Origin: Mesotaenium endlicherianum
Taxonomy: Eukaryota > Streptophyta > Zygnematophyceae > Zygnematales > Mesotaeniaceae
Direction of reading: 5' to 3'
NCBI GenBank assembly: GCA_009602735.1
Contig: WELA01012797.1
Span: 123,871-187,870, forward strand
DNA: 64,000 nucleotides
The notes beneath the pieces were generated by a model. It ran no database searches. It worked only from the letters and a program-made list of their open reading frames with translations, and was not told the DNA's origin. Shown here piece after piece: positions 22,731-34,094 of this stretch. Position 1 is the first letter of the stretch, and every line of letters starts with the position of its first letter. The position numbers and the translations under genes are program-made.

Positions 22731-23640
22731 GCGGTATGCTATCTGCGTCTGTTGCACAAGAAATTGTGTGCTGTCACCATTTACGAGTTACACCTTGACG
22801 TGCCATGATTGCAAACACTACAGATAGTGCAAATACTGCAAAGACTGTTGAGTGTAAGTACAAGGAAGGTTGTGCGGGTGTATATATCCTGTGCCTTTTG
22901 TGGTGTGCGCTGGCTGCACCATGTGCCCGTCGCCAACCCTTTGATTTGCATTCAGTTTAATCAATACTTACCCCTCTTGGTTATTCTGCAGGTTTTGACA
23001 GAGAGCTTCCCGCCCAGGGCAGCAGAGGCAGCATGTCACCCACTGCTGACAGTTGGCTTTGGTGGGAACACGCAGACCCCCCCCATTTGCACGTGTACGG
23101 GTACGGAAGACGGATAAGATTGTCTGGAATGTTCACCTGGAGTGAACTATAAGGGCTCTCCATGAACATATAACAGCCGTGTGGCATACACATGCACATC
23201 CTGTGCACGTGAAAGGTGGCATTGCGTGTGGCAAATGTAGCCAGCAACGTGTACAATAAAAGATTGACAATCTCCACTTGTACCATAGCAATTCCATGAA
23301 TGCCGCAGACTTAGTGAAGGAAGCTTCTTAATAGTCGAAGGTGAGACAAAGAGGGTTAACTTTAGTACAAGGTGCTATAGGGTGATTGACGTCCTGCGAG
23401 CAATTGATACTTGTGATTATTTGTTTTGTTGGGTGGTCACGCACAAGTTGTAGGATGTTGAACATACATTGCGTGCTTCTGACGTGCATAAGTAGATGTA
23501 GGAGCGTAATGGATGTATTAGATGCACGATACTGCGTGGGACCCAAACAACATGGATCATGAGAAATGCACAGTTTTGTTTCACATGCACAGTTTTGTGG
23601 TGAAACAAATAGTTGTGTGATGATTATGTGTGAAAATCAC
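22731..23640. other. No gene seen
   Basis: Short open frames only. A C-run occurs at 23077-23083. Confidence 0.4.
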
Positions 23641-23868
23641 GTTTTCAATAGTTGTCATAACTTGTAACGTTTTTGCTTTTCAAGAGGATCTTTCCTCGGT
23701 ATTCGAGGAATATTTAAATAAAGTGGAAAGAAAATCTATATACTTGTGCAAATTGGCAAATCCTCGAGAAAGCGAAAATGAAAACTAACGTAGAATGTGT
23801 GCTTGTGAGAGTTGCACTCACAATGACTCTGCAGGTATTTATACCTGCACGACGTGAGGCATTGGAGT

Positions 23869-24587
23869 TGTAATGAATCAGTATATTGGTTGATATAATA
23901 TTCGTTTAAATATAACAGTTAAATAAGTTCAGCTTGCTGAACTCTAGTTAATAATCAGTCTGCTGGACTTCATATTTAATATCAATTTAATGACTCACCG
24001 GAAGCAGAAGGCTGAAGTCAGCTTAAGTCAGCTTGCTCACACATTCTTTGACAGCCAGCTGACTTCCGTACTCGGTAGCAGCGAACTGCCTCGATATGCA
24101 TCTAAGTGTGGTATGCTAGATGAATGGCCAGATGACATCCCTATGATGGATGGCGATTCGGGATGATGGGAGATGGCGGTGGATTTGGTTAACCGAGGTC
24201 CTACCAACGTGGTTAACTCCCGGGTAGGCGGTGCCATCGCACTGGCCGTTGAACAGTAAACTCATTCCATGTACATATGCTAGGCATTGCTCTCGAGTTC
24301 GGCATTCGGAAACGAGGCCAACTCTCTTGCACAGCTTACCGAGAGAGATCTGAATCCAAGGCGAGAAGCCATTGATACGCACCATCTTCTAACCTTGCTT
24401 ATGTATGAGTTTACTGATTGCATCATTGATGCTAGTTTACTCGCATTTGACTTACGAGTATTATTCCCTGCTAGTGTGTTGTCCTTTGCCGTTTAACTAG
24501 TTAACGGAAAATACCATAAAGATTACTTGCTGATATAAAGATCTTTATTAATTGTTAATCGCCTATTTGGTAAGTCGATTCATTTCA
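23869..24587 (+). repeat. Solo GAATC-family LTR (719 bp) with GGAGT target duplication
   Basis: Starts TGTAATGAATCAG and ends GATTCATTTCA. GGAGT occurs at 23864-23868 and 24588-24592. The paralogous locus near 58338 reads, on the minus strand, gtgaggcactggagtgcttc with a single ggagt and no LTR, i.e. the empty site. Insertion and subsequent LTR-LTR recombination are therefore directly visible. Confidence 0.93.
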
Positions 24588-24865
24588 GGAGTGCTTCGAG
24601 TCACCACCTAGGGCACTGGTTCATGTCAACAAAAACAGGCGAAGGGGTACGACCCATTTCGGCTGAATTCTCGAAACGCGCCGTTTGGCCGTTTGGAGAC
24701 TTTTCGACGGATTCCGAAGAACCGTTTCGGCGCCAAACGGGCGTTTTCGCGTTCTCGCGACTTTTCAAAAAGTCGCGACTGTTCGCAGAGTCGCGTACAC
24801 ATGCTTTTCGTCATGAACCGGTAGTTATAAAATTTACTTCGATTAGGTGTGAACGTTTCAAACGA

Positions 24866-24892
24866 CAGGTCGCAGGTTCAAATCCGCTCGGA
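24866..24892 (+). other. tRNA-like T-arm/B-box in the dispersed repeat
   Basis: ggtcgcaggttcaaatccgc carries a good RNA polymerase III B-box. No complete cloverleaf can be folded around it by eye. The partner copy at 58025-58050 (minus) keeps a weaker ggtttgaattc. Confidence 0.35.
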
Positions 24893-25696
24893 TGCAAAGT
24901 CACTTTGCATATTATGTGTCGTTTGACTTTTACGACTGTTTGTTCGTATTAATGACTGGTCGTACATCCGAAATCTGTGACTGTGCATTATCCGAAATAA
25001 TGACCATCAAAATAGTTTACTCGAACAATGATAAATTAAGTTATCATCTCATAATTAATCGAAGTATATGAATAATTATGTCGTACTTTTGCGAAGTAGT
25101 CGAATTACGTTACGACGCTTTTAGCAATGGTATCTCGGTCATTTCGCCAATCGACCGGGAATTAATCGGCACACGCGTGTTGCAAATAATTCAATGTGAT
25201 GCAATCATTTATCAAATAATGTATGATAAACAGTATAACATACTTTAGGTAATCGGGAAAACGTCCCAAATACGCCTAAAAAGCTCAGATCGTTACATAA
25301 TCGTGAGTCAATTATGTATAGACAACGAGGTACAACATGAGGGAGGGAGAATTTGAATGACACAGAACACGAAGAAGGACCTGTTCCAACGAGGCGATGA
25401 CAGGTCCTCGATCTTGAGCGCACAATAATTCAAAAAGCTTTCACACGGTTGTTTCCACTTGCTTATAGAATTACAACACACGCTAAGCTTGGATATGGCA
25501 AACCATATTGATTAAATAGTATACAAGCTAAAATGATGATACCTTACCTCAGGTCACGAGCCACCCTCCACTGAATTACATTTTTAGAAAAACCTACTTC
25601 TGAAACTTTGTACCTAGTTCACACTTGTCTATTTGAAAGTGTAAAGAAAAGCACTCTCCGATGACTGCTATTGAGTATGTAAGGAGGTACATCTCA

Positions 25697-27834
25697 TCAC
25701 AAAAACCTAACCCTGTTTGCAGGTGCGGAGTCATCCGGAATCACTTGGCGAGGCTGCACACACTTGGCATTGAGTGCAGGTGAAGGGCGCAATGATTGTA
25801 CCCCTGCAGGACGCACATTGTCCTTTCCCTTACCATTCTGTGAAGAATGAGAACAATGTCGACCAATGCCGCCATGCAGCGGCAGTGCTGCAGGCAAGCG
25901 ATAAGCGTTGGAGGCAGACAAAGACAGAGGGATAGTTAGATGCAATGGAATGATACAAGGTCTCTCCCCCAGGAGCGGCAGCTGAATGGTAGCATGAAGC
26001 CGAGCAGCCCGGTGTGGGGTGACTTCCTCTGACGCTTCAGACGTGTTCCCCACTAATTTTTTGTCAGTCCTCTGCAAAACACACCCGCACATATGAGAAG
26101 ACCTCTCATTTGAAGTTGTCAGACCATATGCAAGATAGAAAAACAAGAGGGTGTAGCCCACCTGATAGGGAAAGCGAGCCGGGCGATGTTAAAACTTATC
26201 AAAAGTAGCATGTGCTTGGTATTCGTCCGCAGGCGTCGTAAAGAGGTGCACGAGAAGACCTTGCTGCAGTATGCGAATGCAGTGCTGTGAGAGAGACAAC
26301 GTGTGCATGCAGCCGGCATTTGAAAGAACAAGACCAAGACTTAAGAGACTGAAAGAGGACAAGTCGAACTTGAACTCACCTGCTTAACGGTGTTCTGCTT
26401 CAACTCCTCGTTCAAATTTTTCAATTGAAGTTCGATGCAGATGACAACATCATCAATCATGGGTGCAATGATGTCAACCAGGTCCCTGTGCAAATGTCCC
26501 ATGCGTTGACCACCATCTCTGGAAACGCGAATAGCGTTCGAATCGGCTTGATGGAGCGGATCTCTCACAGCGAATACATCCTGCAAAAGTTTGCAATGAC
26601 ACAATAAATAAATATCGCAGATCACTACGTGCAACTGCAGTCGCTGGTGTGGGCAGATTGTGTAAAATGGCACCAACAGCAGACAGCTCACCTCATCTTC
26701 CTTGTAACCTGTGGGTAGAACTTAAGTCCCCTGATTTCAGTGTCGAGGTTGCCCCACGTGTACGCAGAACAGCGCTTCGTTGCGACGTTGCGTATTGAGT
26801 GCATAACCTCCTTCACACTGAACAAGAACTCGCAAACAAGGACTGCTCGAGGTGAGCAAGCTCTGAAGTACCCCCCAGGTAAAAAAGGCAGTGACAACGA
26901 GCACATACACAAACACTTTTGACATACACCCTGAGAGATACAAAGCATACAACACAACCTCACCTGCTGTTGACTTCAATGATCGGCGTACAGCTAAAAG
27001 TGACTCCAAACGCCCCTTCAACAAGGCGGGTATGCTATACAAGCTTCCATTGCACAAAACATGGAAGCAAGTGAACGAAAAGAGGATTGGGAGGACTTGG
27101 AGGACTGGAAGGACGGGGATCCACAAAAATGGAAATTGTTCCGTCTATTGCAGCAAAGGCTTCACACACCCCCCTCACCAAAAATGAATGCACATTCAAT
27201 AGGAGGAAGCATTGGGCAATGCGCAAAAATACACAAGCGGAAGGAAGTCAGCACAGGGGGACAGCAAAAGTTATGCACGCGAATAGGACAGGCTGCAAAG
27301 AACCTCTTTTTGGTGGTATGCAGACTCCGCAACACACACAAGAGACAAGAGCAAGGCAGACTAACCTGGAGGGGCGAGGCAGTGGCTCGCAGGCAAACAC
27401 GCCTCCGACAAGCTGGGCTGAAGCAGACTTCTCCACCTGGCCACCATGAGGCACCGCTTCTTCGTCCCCAACATATTCGTCCGCATTGTCCAGAACGCTA
27501 TCCGCAATGAAAACTGGGTGGTGATCCGTGTGAGACGAATTAGCCCTTAGCCGGTGTGCCCGCGCCTCGTTCACTTTGTTATCTCCAGTTGCAGGGCAGT
27601 CACATCCTGTCGCAACGCCCTCATCGACTGCACGTCGTCGTCAAGAGCTCGTGCAACATTATCCCGGACACAAAGGAGCTCTTCAGTCAAGGCATCTCTC
27701 TCTATTATAAGAGCATCTCTCTCCTCCAGTACTAATTCGAGCTTATTGTGTACTAAGTTACGTAGGCGCTTGACGTCCACGAGGACGGCCTCCGAGCGCA
27801 CAACAATGTCGTCCAGCATACGAGGAAGCGACAT
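25697..27834 (-). pseudogene. Unrecognised multi-exon gene with N-terminal coiled coil, probably degenerate
   Basis: ATG at 27834 (MSLPRMLDDIVV) opens a heptad-rich coiled coil (VLEERDALIIERDALTEELL, ALRQDVTALQLEITK) that stops at 27571. A +2 frame continues into an exon ending at 27366 (donor CCAG/GTTAG). Further exons with good borders: about 27042-26980, ending TCAACAGCAG/GTGAGG; about 26862-26692, containing VLVCEFLFSVKEVMHSIRNV; 26580-26380, phase 0, containing LHRDLVDIIAPMIDDVVICI, donor AAGCAG/GTGAGT; 26284-26162; and 26071-25697, ending in TGA. Problems are the frame jump at about 27575, a phase mismatch between the 26692 and 26580 borders, and an in-frame TAA in the 26284-26162 exon. 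Function unknown. Confidence 0.45.
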
Positions 27835-28549
27835 GGTGGAAATGAGGGAACGAAGAGTGTTAACACAAGAAATGAAGAAAGAAAATTTGTTGGACAGTAG
27901 TGACTGACAGAGGAGGAGGTAACGCCATATACAATAAAAGGAATGAGAGGCACTGGCTAAGCGCTGTCGGCGAAGAGGGGGGAAACACCACACGTGGGAT
28001 TGACTGTGAATGTGTTGTTAATGCACGACGTCGGACGCGAAGCCGAATTGTTTGCAACGCAACACGATAATTGGAATGGATAACTGGGATTGACAACGGG
28101 ATTGGACGTTCAACGCTGTCAAAAAAAAGTTCCCACAAACCACACAAACTTTATTTCTGGCAATGCATCAATCGCCTCGATAAACATGAGGTTAGATGTG
28201 CCCTGTGTGCAATTGTGTGAAGAAGAGTCATATTGACGTTTATAGCACTAACAAAGCAGCATAAAAGACATGGACACCTTGGAAAACGTATCGTCGGCAT
28301 CGAACCCCCGCCGCAGATGGAGGTCCACTGCGGGGTAAGTCAACATGGAATGGATCGTTGTAGATGTCACTGAAGTTGAGATGCTCCCTTCTGTGTCAAA
28401 ATTCGAACTGTATTAGCCTCCTATCGAAATGATGTGCCTGGACTGCGCCACGCGTCGTCGATTACTATGTGTGAGTCAGTGTGGGCAACCAAGCCGTCCC
28501 AAGCATGCCCGCCACGAGTAAATGAGAGCAGTCCCCGACATACGGTCGC
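27835..28549. other. Intergenic, divergent between the coiled-coil gene and the methyltransferase region
   Basis: No coding sequence recognised. It would hold both 5' regions if both units are transcribed. Confidence 0.35.
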
Positions 28550-28951
28550 TTGTCTAAATGCAGGTACGGCTTGAGGATGAGTGCATTGTATCTCCGGGCG
28601 CCAGCCATTTTCTTCGGAGAGGAGTGGGCTGTAACAGAGCATGGCGACAACCACCTCAATGTGTGGAACCACGGTTTGTGCTTGGAGGTGGAGGAGGGGA
28701 AATTCGCCTCCCTGTTTGAGAATGACGAGGAAATATATTACTTGGAACTGGCCAAGGTGAGGGCACATCATGTGTCTCTGGATGGCAGTCACCTCATTGC
28801 AGGGGTTGAGAGGTTAGAAGGCAGATGGAAAGTTACAGTCTTGCGCAACTTCGAGAATTCAAGAAAAACCGCAACCGTGGAGAAGCTAAGGAAAAATAGA
28901 ATTCTTGCACCCCTCCACGTCATGACATTTCATAGCAGACTGCATATGTAG
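28550..28951 (+). CDS. Unrecognised ORF just upstream of the C5 methyltransferase
   Basis: 133 codons with protein-like composition: LRAPAIFFGEEWAVTEHGDN, FENDEEIYYLELAKVRAHHV, GSHLIAGVERLEGRWKVTVL. It ends in TAG 13 bp before the methyltransferase ATG, in a different frame (+2 versus +3). The start is uncertain; an acceptor-like atgcag lies at 28558-28563. It may be the separate first protein of a mobile unit, or the frameshifted N-terminus of the methyltransferase (a chromatin-reader N-terminus would be usual in eukaryotic enzymes, but I cannot identify one). No known domain is asserted. Confidence 0.4.
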   Translation: MSKCRYGLRMSALYLRAPAIFFGEEWAVTEHGDNHLNVWNHGLCLEVEEGKFASLFENDEEIYYLELAKVRAHHVSLDGSHLIAGVERLEGRWKVTVLRNFENSRKTATVEKLRKNRILAPLHVMTFHSRLHM

Positions 28952-28964
28952 GGGGGGAGGCAGG

Positions 28965-30587
28965 ATGGACCGTCAGACGGAAGATGCAGGCACGTGTAGG
29001 AGGAAGAAGATATTGAAAGTGTGTGGAATCTTCTCGGGGATAGGGGGGTTTGAGCTGCCCTTTAAGGACATGGGGCACAAGATAGCGATGATGGTCGAGA
29101 GCAATACGAGTTGTCAGGAGTTGTTGAAAGAGAAGTTGCCAGAGGTTTAGGTGCACACAGACGTAGTGAGTGTTTAGGTGGTGCTGGCGGGCTTTCCCTG
29201 TCAAGATGTGTCTAACAGAGATAGAATTTCCAAAAAGGAGTGTACAGTGAGGCGCACAAGAGTCGTAGTTCACCTCTGGCGCTTACTGCAGATGAACAAA
29301 ATTCCCAAAGTAGTGCTGGAGAACGTCCCAGGAATATTAGCAAGAGGGGCAACAGAGGGCATCCCATACATAGCACAGGTGGCAGTCAGATTGCACTCCT
29401 TGGATTACAATTGAGCATATTGGACGGTGCAGAGCTTGTCCTTTGGACAGCCACAGTTGCGGGAGAGAGTCATTATAGTGGGCATGCAATTCGGAGATCC
29501 CAGGGACTTACTACTAGCCCAGGAGGTGAGCTGCCACAAAGCAAGCTTGTGCTTTTGTGCACAACATCAACTAGACGGGAGGCGGAAGAACTGAGGAGTG
29601 TGGGTGACGGAAGTGAACGAGACAGCGCCGTTCAAGTCGTACGGCGTATGTCCAACCATCACAGGGGTGAATGCCAGGCACATGCTTGTAGTCGAGGAGG
29701 GAAGTCAAAACTGTCGCCTGCGGGTGCTGGGGGTAGCGGACGTGGAGGCGCTGCAGGGTTTTCCGAGCGGGTGGACAGACTCTAATGATAACAGCAACCG
29801 GCAGCTCTATCACCTAGGAAATGCCATACCAGTAGGCTTGTCTACATGGCTAGAAGGGCGCATCGCAGATGCCTACGAGGAGAAGTACGAACACCGGCAA
29901 GACACAGTTCTCACAAGCAAAGCCACATGGCCACGAAGCGCGTGGCACATGCAGGGGGGGAACGGGCGCATACACCAGGCAATACACAAGAGCATACTTG
30001 TGGGAGTGGCACCTGTGGAGGCCATTCTTGGATATCACGAAGGCGTGAGTATGGAGGACCACAAGCGGGGCAGAGCGGCAACTGTCAAATGGCTCAACAG
30101 GCCCAGAATTGAGGTTGATTGGGCAAAGCTGCAGGATCTGGCATACCCTCTGAAGGCAGGCTTACTCTCTACATGCGAAAGCGACCTGTGCATAGAAGCT
30201 AGAGCAGCTTTGTCAGCTGTGAGCCGCGAGCTCGAGGGCATGCTTCTAGGGCATTTTAGTATCGAGGACTGGGCAGCTCTGATAACCTTGTCCGAAGGCA
30301 GGCAGCAACACGTGAAGGGAAACTACAAGACGTTGACGTGTGCCCTGGATTTTGGCCATTTCGTGGAAGAGAGGCTGGAGCAGGTGGTTGGTGAAGGCAA
30401 CCTGCCATGCTTGGCTCTCGTCAGGGCATTTAACATGTGGTTGAGCGAGCAGGCAGTGCCGGTCTCAGCTAGCCACAATTGTAATCACAAACATATGAGC
30501 ATGCTGGTAGGCTCTCTGGGACTGAAATGGAGGCAAAGACGCATAAATTCCAGAGAGTACCAAGACTGGCGATTGAAAATAGATTAG
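28965..30587 (+). pseudogene. Cytosine-C5 DNA methyltransferase (Dcm-like), four in-frame stops, no frameshift
   Basis: The enzyme family transfers a methyl group from S-adenosylmethionine to cytosine C5. All signature motifs are present in one frame: motif I CGIFSGIGGFELPF (about 29022), motif IV AGFPCQDVSN with catalytic Cys at 29199-29201, motif VI VVLENVPG (ENV at 29319-29327), motif VIII PQLRERVIIVG (about 29465), motif IX/TRD end VADVEALQGFPSGW, and motif X LGNAIPVGLSTWL (about 29815). Stops: TAG 29148-29150, TAG 29175-29177, TGA 29412-29414, TGA 29592-29594. The frame goes on about 230 residues past motif X (WPRSAWHMQGGNGR, EARAALSAVSRELEG) to TAG at 30587, an extension I do not recognise. 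The motifs look bacterial or phage-like rather than like plant MET1, CMT or DRM. Lack of frameshifts suggests recent death or undetected recoding. Confidence 0.88.
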
Positions 30588-31199
30588 AGGTGTTGTGTGA
30601 TTTGTCAACTGACGTACACACCGTCACAGAGATGGTGAGAACCATGAGAATGTAGAAGGGGTGGGGAGTGCAGGTCGCAGATTGTGTTGGCAATATTGCA
30701 GTAGGTGTAGGTCCAGCACCCACGATAATGGGAGTGGATCCTACACCACAATTGTAAGCAATTGCATTCATGAAGGAATAACTTAATATTTTTTTTTTAT
30801 GAATGTGAGAACGTGCAGTAACAGTGCACACGCGGCCATGGGTGTGTTGGGTTTCATAGTTCATTTTTACTCTAGCCAATAATTGCCCATTTATCCAGTA
30901 GTGCCCAGTTCAGCTTCCTGTAATTCTTTTCACTTTTGCAGCTAATAAGCTGTGGGCTTTCCTCCCTAATAGGGAGAGTTTTACCCACAGCATATAGGTT
31001 GGTCGCTCGATTTCCAGTCTAGGGAGTAGTCCCTTCCTTGTAGTTGTCACCCGCTGTTAGGGTCCTTTCTCCCCTTAATAGTATCGATGCCTAGCGCTTG
31101 CCGACAGTTCCAATTGCGACGGCACCAACGCCTGGTGACGCGGGCACACCCTTTTTAGATTGCATGCATACCTTGAATTACCGGACTTGCATCAACTGT
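30588..31199. other. No gene seen between methyltransferase and gypsy fragment
   Basis: A T10 run lies at about 30790. Short frames only. Confidence 0.4.
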
Positions 31200-31879
31200 T
31201 CCCGGATAGCTATCTCAAGGATTCGTTTACTAGAAACTAGCTTGAACGGTGTAGCTGTAACGATGGAGTGTATGGACAAAAGGGAGAAATGCTCAAATTA
31301 TACATTTAAGTCGGATTTTTGGTGGCACAATGGACGCATTGTCGTCCCAAAAGGCCAAATAAGAAATGTGCTACTACGAGAAGCGCATGACTCTTCATAC
31401 TCGGGTTATCATGGATTTACCAAAACCATACACGCGTTGCACCAAGGGTATAAGTGGCAGTCCCTCGAAGTTGATATTGCCGAGTACATCACCAACTGTG
31501 CAACTTGTTAGAGGAATAAGTCGGGCAATGCGTTGCCAGCTGGGAAGCTGCTACCATTGGAACTTGCAAGTGGCCCGTGAGAATGCATTAGTCTCAACTT
31601 TGTCGTGGAATTGCCTACCCCAAAAAAAATTCACAATGGGGTGTTAATGATCGTGGACCGTTTAACCGAGATGGCGCACTTTCTGGCCACTAAACCATCA
31701 TTTGATGCAAAAGAGATCGCTCGTCTCGTCATTGATCACGTGTTCAAGTTACATTGCATGCCGAAAGAGGTCAGAAGTGATCGTGATAGTACATTTACGC
31801 ACCACTTTTTGGCAAGAAGTTTGCACGCCGTTTGCGGGAATCTGTCGAGGCTCGTCTTCAGACAACTACTCTCTCCACA
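31200..31879 (+). pseudogene. Ty3/gypsy integrase fragment G2
   Basis: It reads VLLREAHDSSYSGYHGFTKT and ITNCATC (zinc-binding part, with TAG after the last Cys), then ELPTPKKIHNGVLMIVDRLT, FDAKEIARLVIDHVFKLHCM and SDRDSTFTHHF (catalytic core up to the second Asp). Several in-frame stops are present. It is closely related to the minus-strand copy at 55473-56055. The sequence ends abruptly at about 31880 against G3-type DNA. Confidence 0.8.
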
Positions 31880-33560
31880 AGTTGTCAGGTAATTAAGAGG
31901 TCTCACTCCTTTGTGGACTCTCAGTTGAGTCGTAGCCTTCCACAGGCTCCACAGGGTGGTATAATCTACCACTCTTCAGCCACATGTATGATTGAACTTC
32001 ACCGGCTCCCCTTCCAGACCGAGCATCGACAGCCCTCACAAACCTCAATCCTTAACTTGCTTGGAAATTCGTGTTCAGTCTTACTTCTGAACAGGCTTTC
32101 GCCTAAGTTGAGGGCTGCACAACTTAACAAAAGTGTAGTTTGCAAAAATCACGTCTTAGCAGATTACACACAACACCAAGTTTTAGAGAAAATCCCCCTC
32201 CAGGACTTTTGCTTAACTTTCACAAAGTTACAACTTACAGAATTTTGAAACTATAGCATCTATGCCGGCTTGGTTTGAGCTCTTCACTCTGAATCGCGGC
32301 TATTAGTCTTCTACTGCTGGCTGGGCTCACTCAGTTCTTCACAGAGGGCGTTATTGGCTAATTTTGCTCTTACTATCAGCAATTCGATAAATGAGACTTT
32401 TGTGAATTTGGGAACTAACAAAACACTCACCATTCATGTGCTTTTCTCATGCTTGTGGTGTTTGGTTTGAATATGCGCTAGCAATCCTAGAAGATCTTAT
32501 TCTGCAAGTTCTATTCTACTTTCAAGCAGAATCCTTTCTTGGGAACGCCCGCACTCTAACTTTTCTTTGATACACTGAGAAAGAATCTTTAAAGCGTCAA
32601 CAGAAGCGTGGCTTCTTGGGCTCCTTGTAGAATTGGGAACTCCTTCTTCTTTGCTCTCTCCGTCTCCTCTTTCCCTTCGCTCCTTCGCTCCTTTGCTCCT
32701 TCTACTTTTTGGCAAAAAAGTGCGAGGCAAGAATGAGGCAAACTCGTGCACGGCTCGTGCCTTATCCAAACACCTCATGCATGCTGCTCTCTTTTGAGAG
32801 TGTCGAGCTTAGTCATAGCCTCCATGAATACGACCAATTGTCATGCAATTGTCACTCGTGACAGCTTAAATTAATCAACGTCACGTGGCATGCATGCACG
32901 CCTCGTGATCGTCGCGCGTGACTGCTTAACCTTTCGATCAACGTGCACGCATATGTGGCCGTCAAGCCCATGTCCCCTGAGGTGGCCGCTGAAGTCGTGG
33001 CAGCCATACCACAGGTCCATGGTTGAGGTGGTTTGTTTACACAACCTAGCCTAATTTGGCATTAGCCATGATGGCTGCTTAGCCTTACTTAACATCTGCT
33101 GGTGTGGACCATTTGCTAGTCTCAGTCGACCTGGCTGTCAAACCCCACCCATCACTAAGTGTCAACTTTGACTCGTCACAATCGCTCTTGCGCGCGACAG
33201 GATGACTTTCAGTGGTGATAGGGGTAGTGCTTGTTGGCTTGCTTAGACGTGATTTCTTCAAACTAGGATTTGGTTAATTGAACACCATTTAACTTGGGCA
33301 AAACTGGGCGAAACAGGGAAAAAGCCTATTCTGAAGTAAGACAAGTGAAGGATCACTGACAAGTCAACCAGGTCGATGGCACACGCGCTAGAGAGAATTA
33401 CACATGCCCCGGCCTCGACGCGGTTAGGCACGACTGGGCACGACACAGTTTGTGATCCAGAATGGTTGAGAAGTACGAATACAGGGTATCCATGACGTGA
33501 TGATAAAACGAGAGCGATATGGTTGCGGACATCGACGCTCATTGCTGTCACTAGTTTATT
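31880..33560 (-). repeat. Inverted, diverged copy of the G3 LTR and gag start
   Basis: Read on the minus strand it follows the G3 5' end step by step. Matching blocks include ctacgactcaactgagagtcc against 45990-46010 (gag start), the gaagaagaaggagttcccaa region against 45235-45260, and the tcacgcgcgac/gcatgcatg region against 45010-45050. Gag codons near 32000 remain partly open. It is not flanked by a recognisable partner LTR. It joins the G2 fragment at about 31880, so the two were nested or recombined. Confidence 0.65.
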
Positions 33561-33724
33561 GGTTTGTCAGGGTCTGGAGTGCCATATTCATTTCTAGACG
33601 TCCGATTACGTCCGGTGACGAGAAATTGACAGTGTTCCCACCACGGCTACATGTGGCGAGTTGACAATGGCTGATAAAATACGTTCCCCTCCGGTCCACC
33701 CTCCGCACAGGAAGCACAACGCGC

Positions 33725-33797
33725 CACGTGTTAATACGTCAAAAAACCATCCGTATTCCCTGAAATTCCCATATTTGTTGCCACGCTAGTACACGTG
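33725..33797 (+). promoter_or_regulatory. Two CACGTG G-boxes upstream of alpha-amylase
   Basis: CACGTG at 33725-33730 (in cgccacgtgtta, ABRE-like) and at 33792-33797, 298 and 370 bp before the proposed start codon. G-boxes bind plant bZIP and bHLH factors and fit carbon- or stress-regulated starch degradation. This is motif evidence only. Confidence 0.3.
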
Positions 33798-34094
33798 CAG
33801 CATTCTTATTGCGTAAGGTTCAACGTGCGCCTTCTCGCTGCCACGCGACCTCTCACGAGCAAGCACGGAGTGGCGCGACAAAATAAGCAGTCATTTCTCC
33901 GCCATGGCCTATGTTGGCCCTGTCGTATTTCTACAGTTAGCAAGCTAACGCTCATTACTTCTACTCAACTCCTACTAGCACAAGTCACCTGCTTAGTAGA
34001 TAGTTCTCTTCTCCTGCTCGTCTACTCCTTCTCGTCGCTCGTTCTTGTTCTGACATTGGAACTTGAAGCAAATCCTTTGCTCCTCTTCTGAAAG

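Larger units (their letters stand above)
23640..25290. repeat. Dispersed repeat, copy 1, interrupted by a solo LTR
   Basis: Outside the LTR at 23869-24587, this stretch matches 57546-58620 in inverted orientation. Shared landmarks: the tatttatacctgcac/aagtatatatacttgc region, gtgaggca(t/c)tggagt, the cacctagggcactg block, paired gttcgcg/agtcgcg hairpins, gattaggtgtgaacg, the ggtcgc(a/g)ggtt segment and the tcgccaatcgaccggg block. It carries a tRNA-like B-box (ggttcaaatcc at about 24874). Family unknown; a tRNA-derived SINE fused to LTR-like sequence is possible. Confidence 0.65.

Noticed and set aside
28550-28951. BAH domain in the ORF before the Dcm-like methyltransferase
   Set aside because: Tempting by analogy with plant methyltransferases, but I could not align the family's conserved positions, so no domain is claimed.
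867-29594. Alternative genetic code (TAG/TAA read as Gln, as in some ulvophyte algae) to explain in-frame stops
   Set aside because: TGA also occurs in frame in the transposase and methyltransferase, so all three codons would need reassigning, and the intact alpha-amylase has no internal TAG or TAA.
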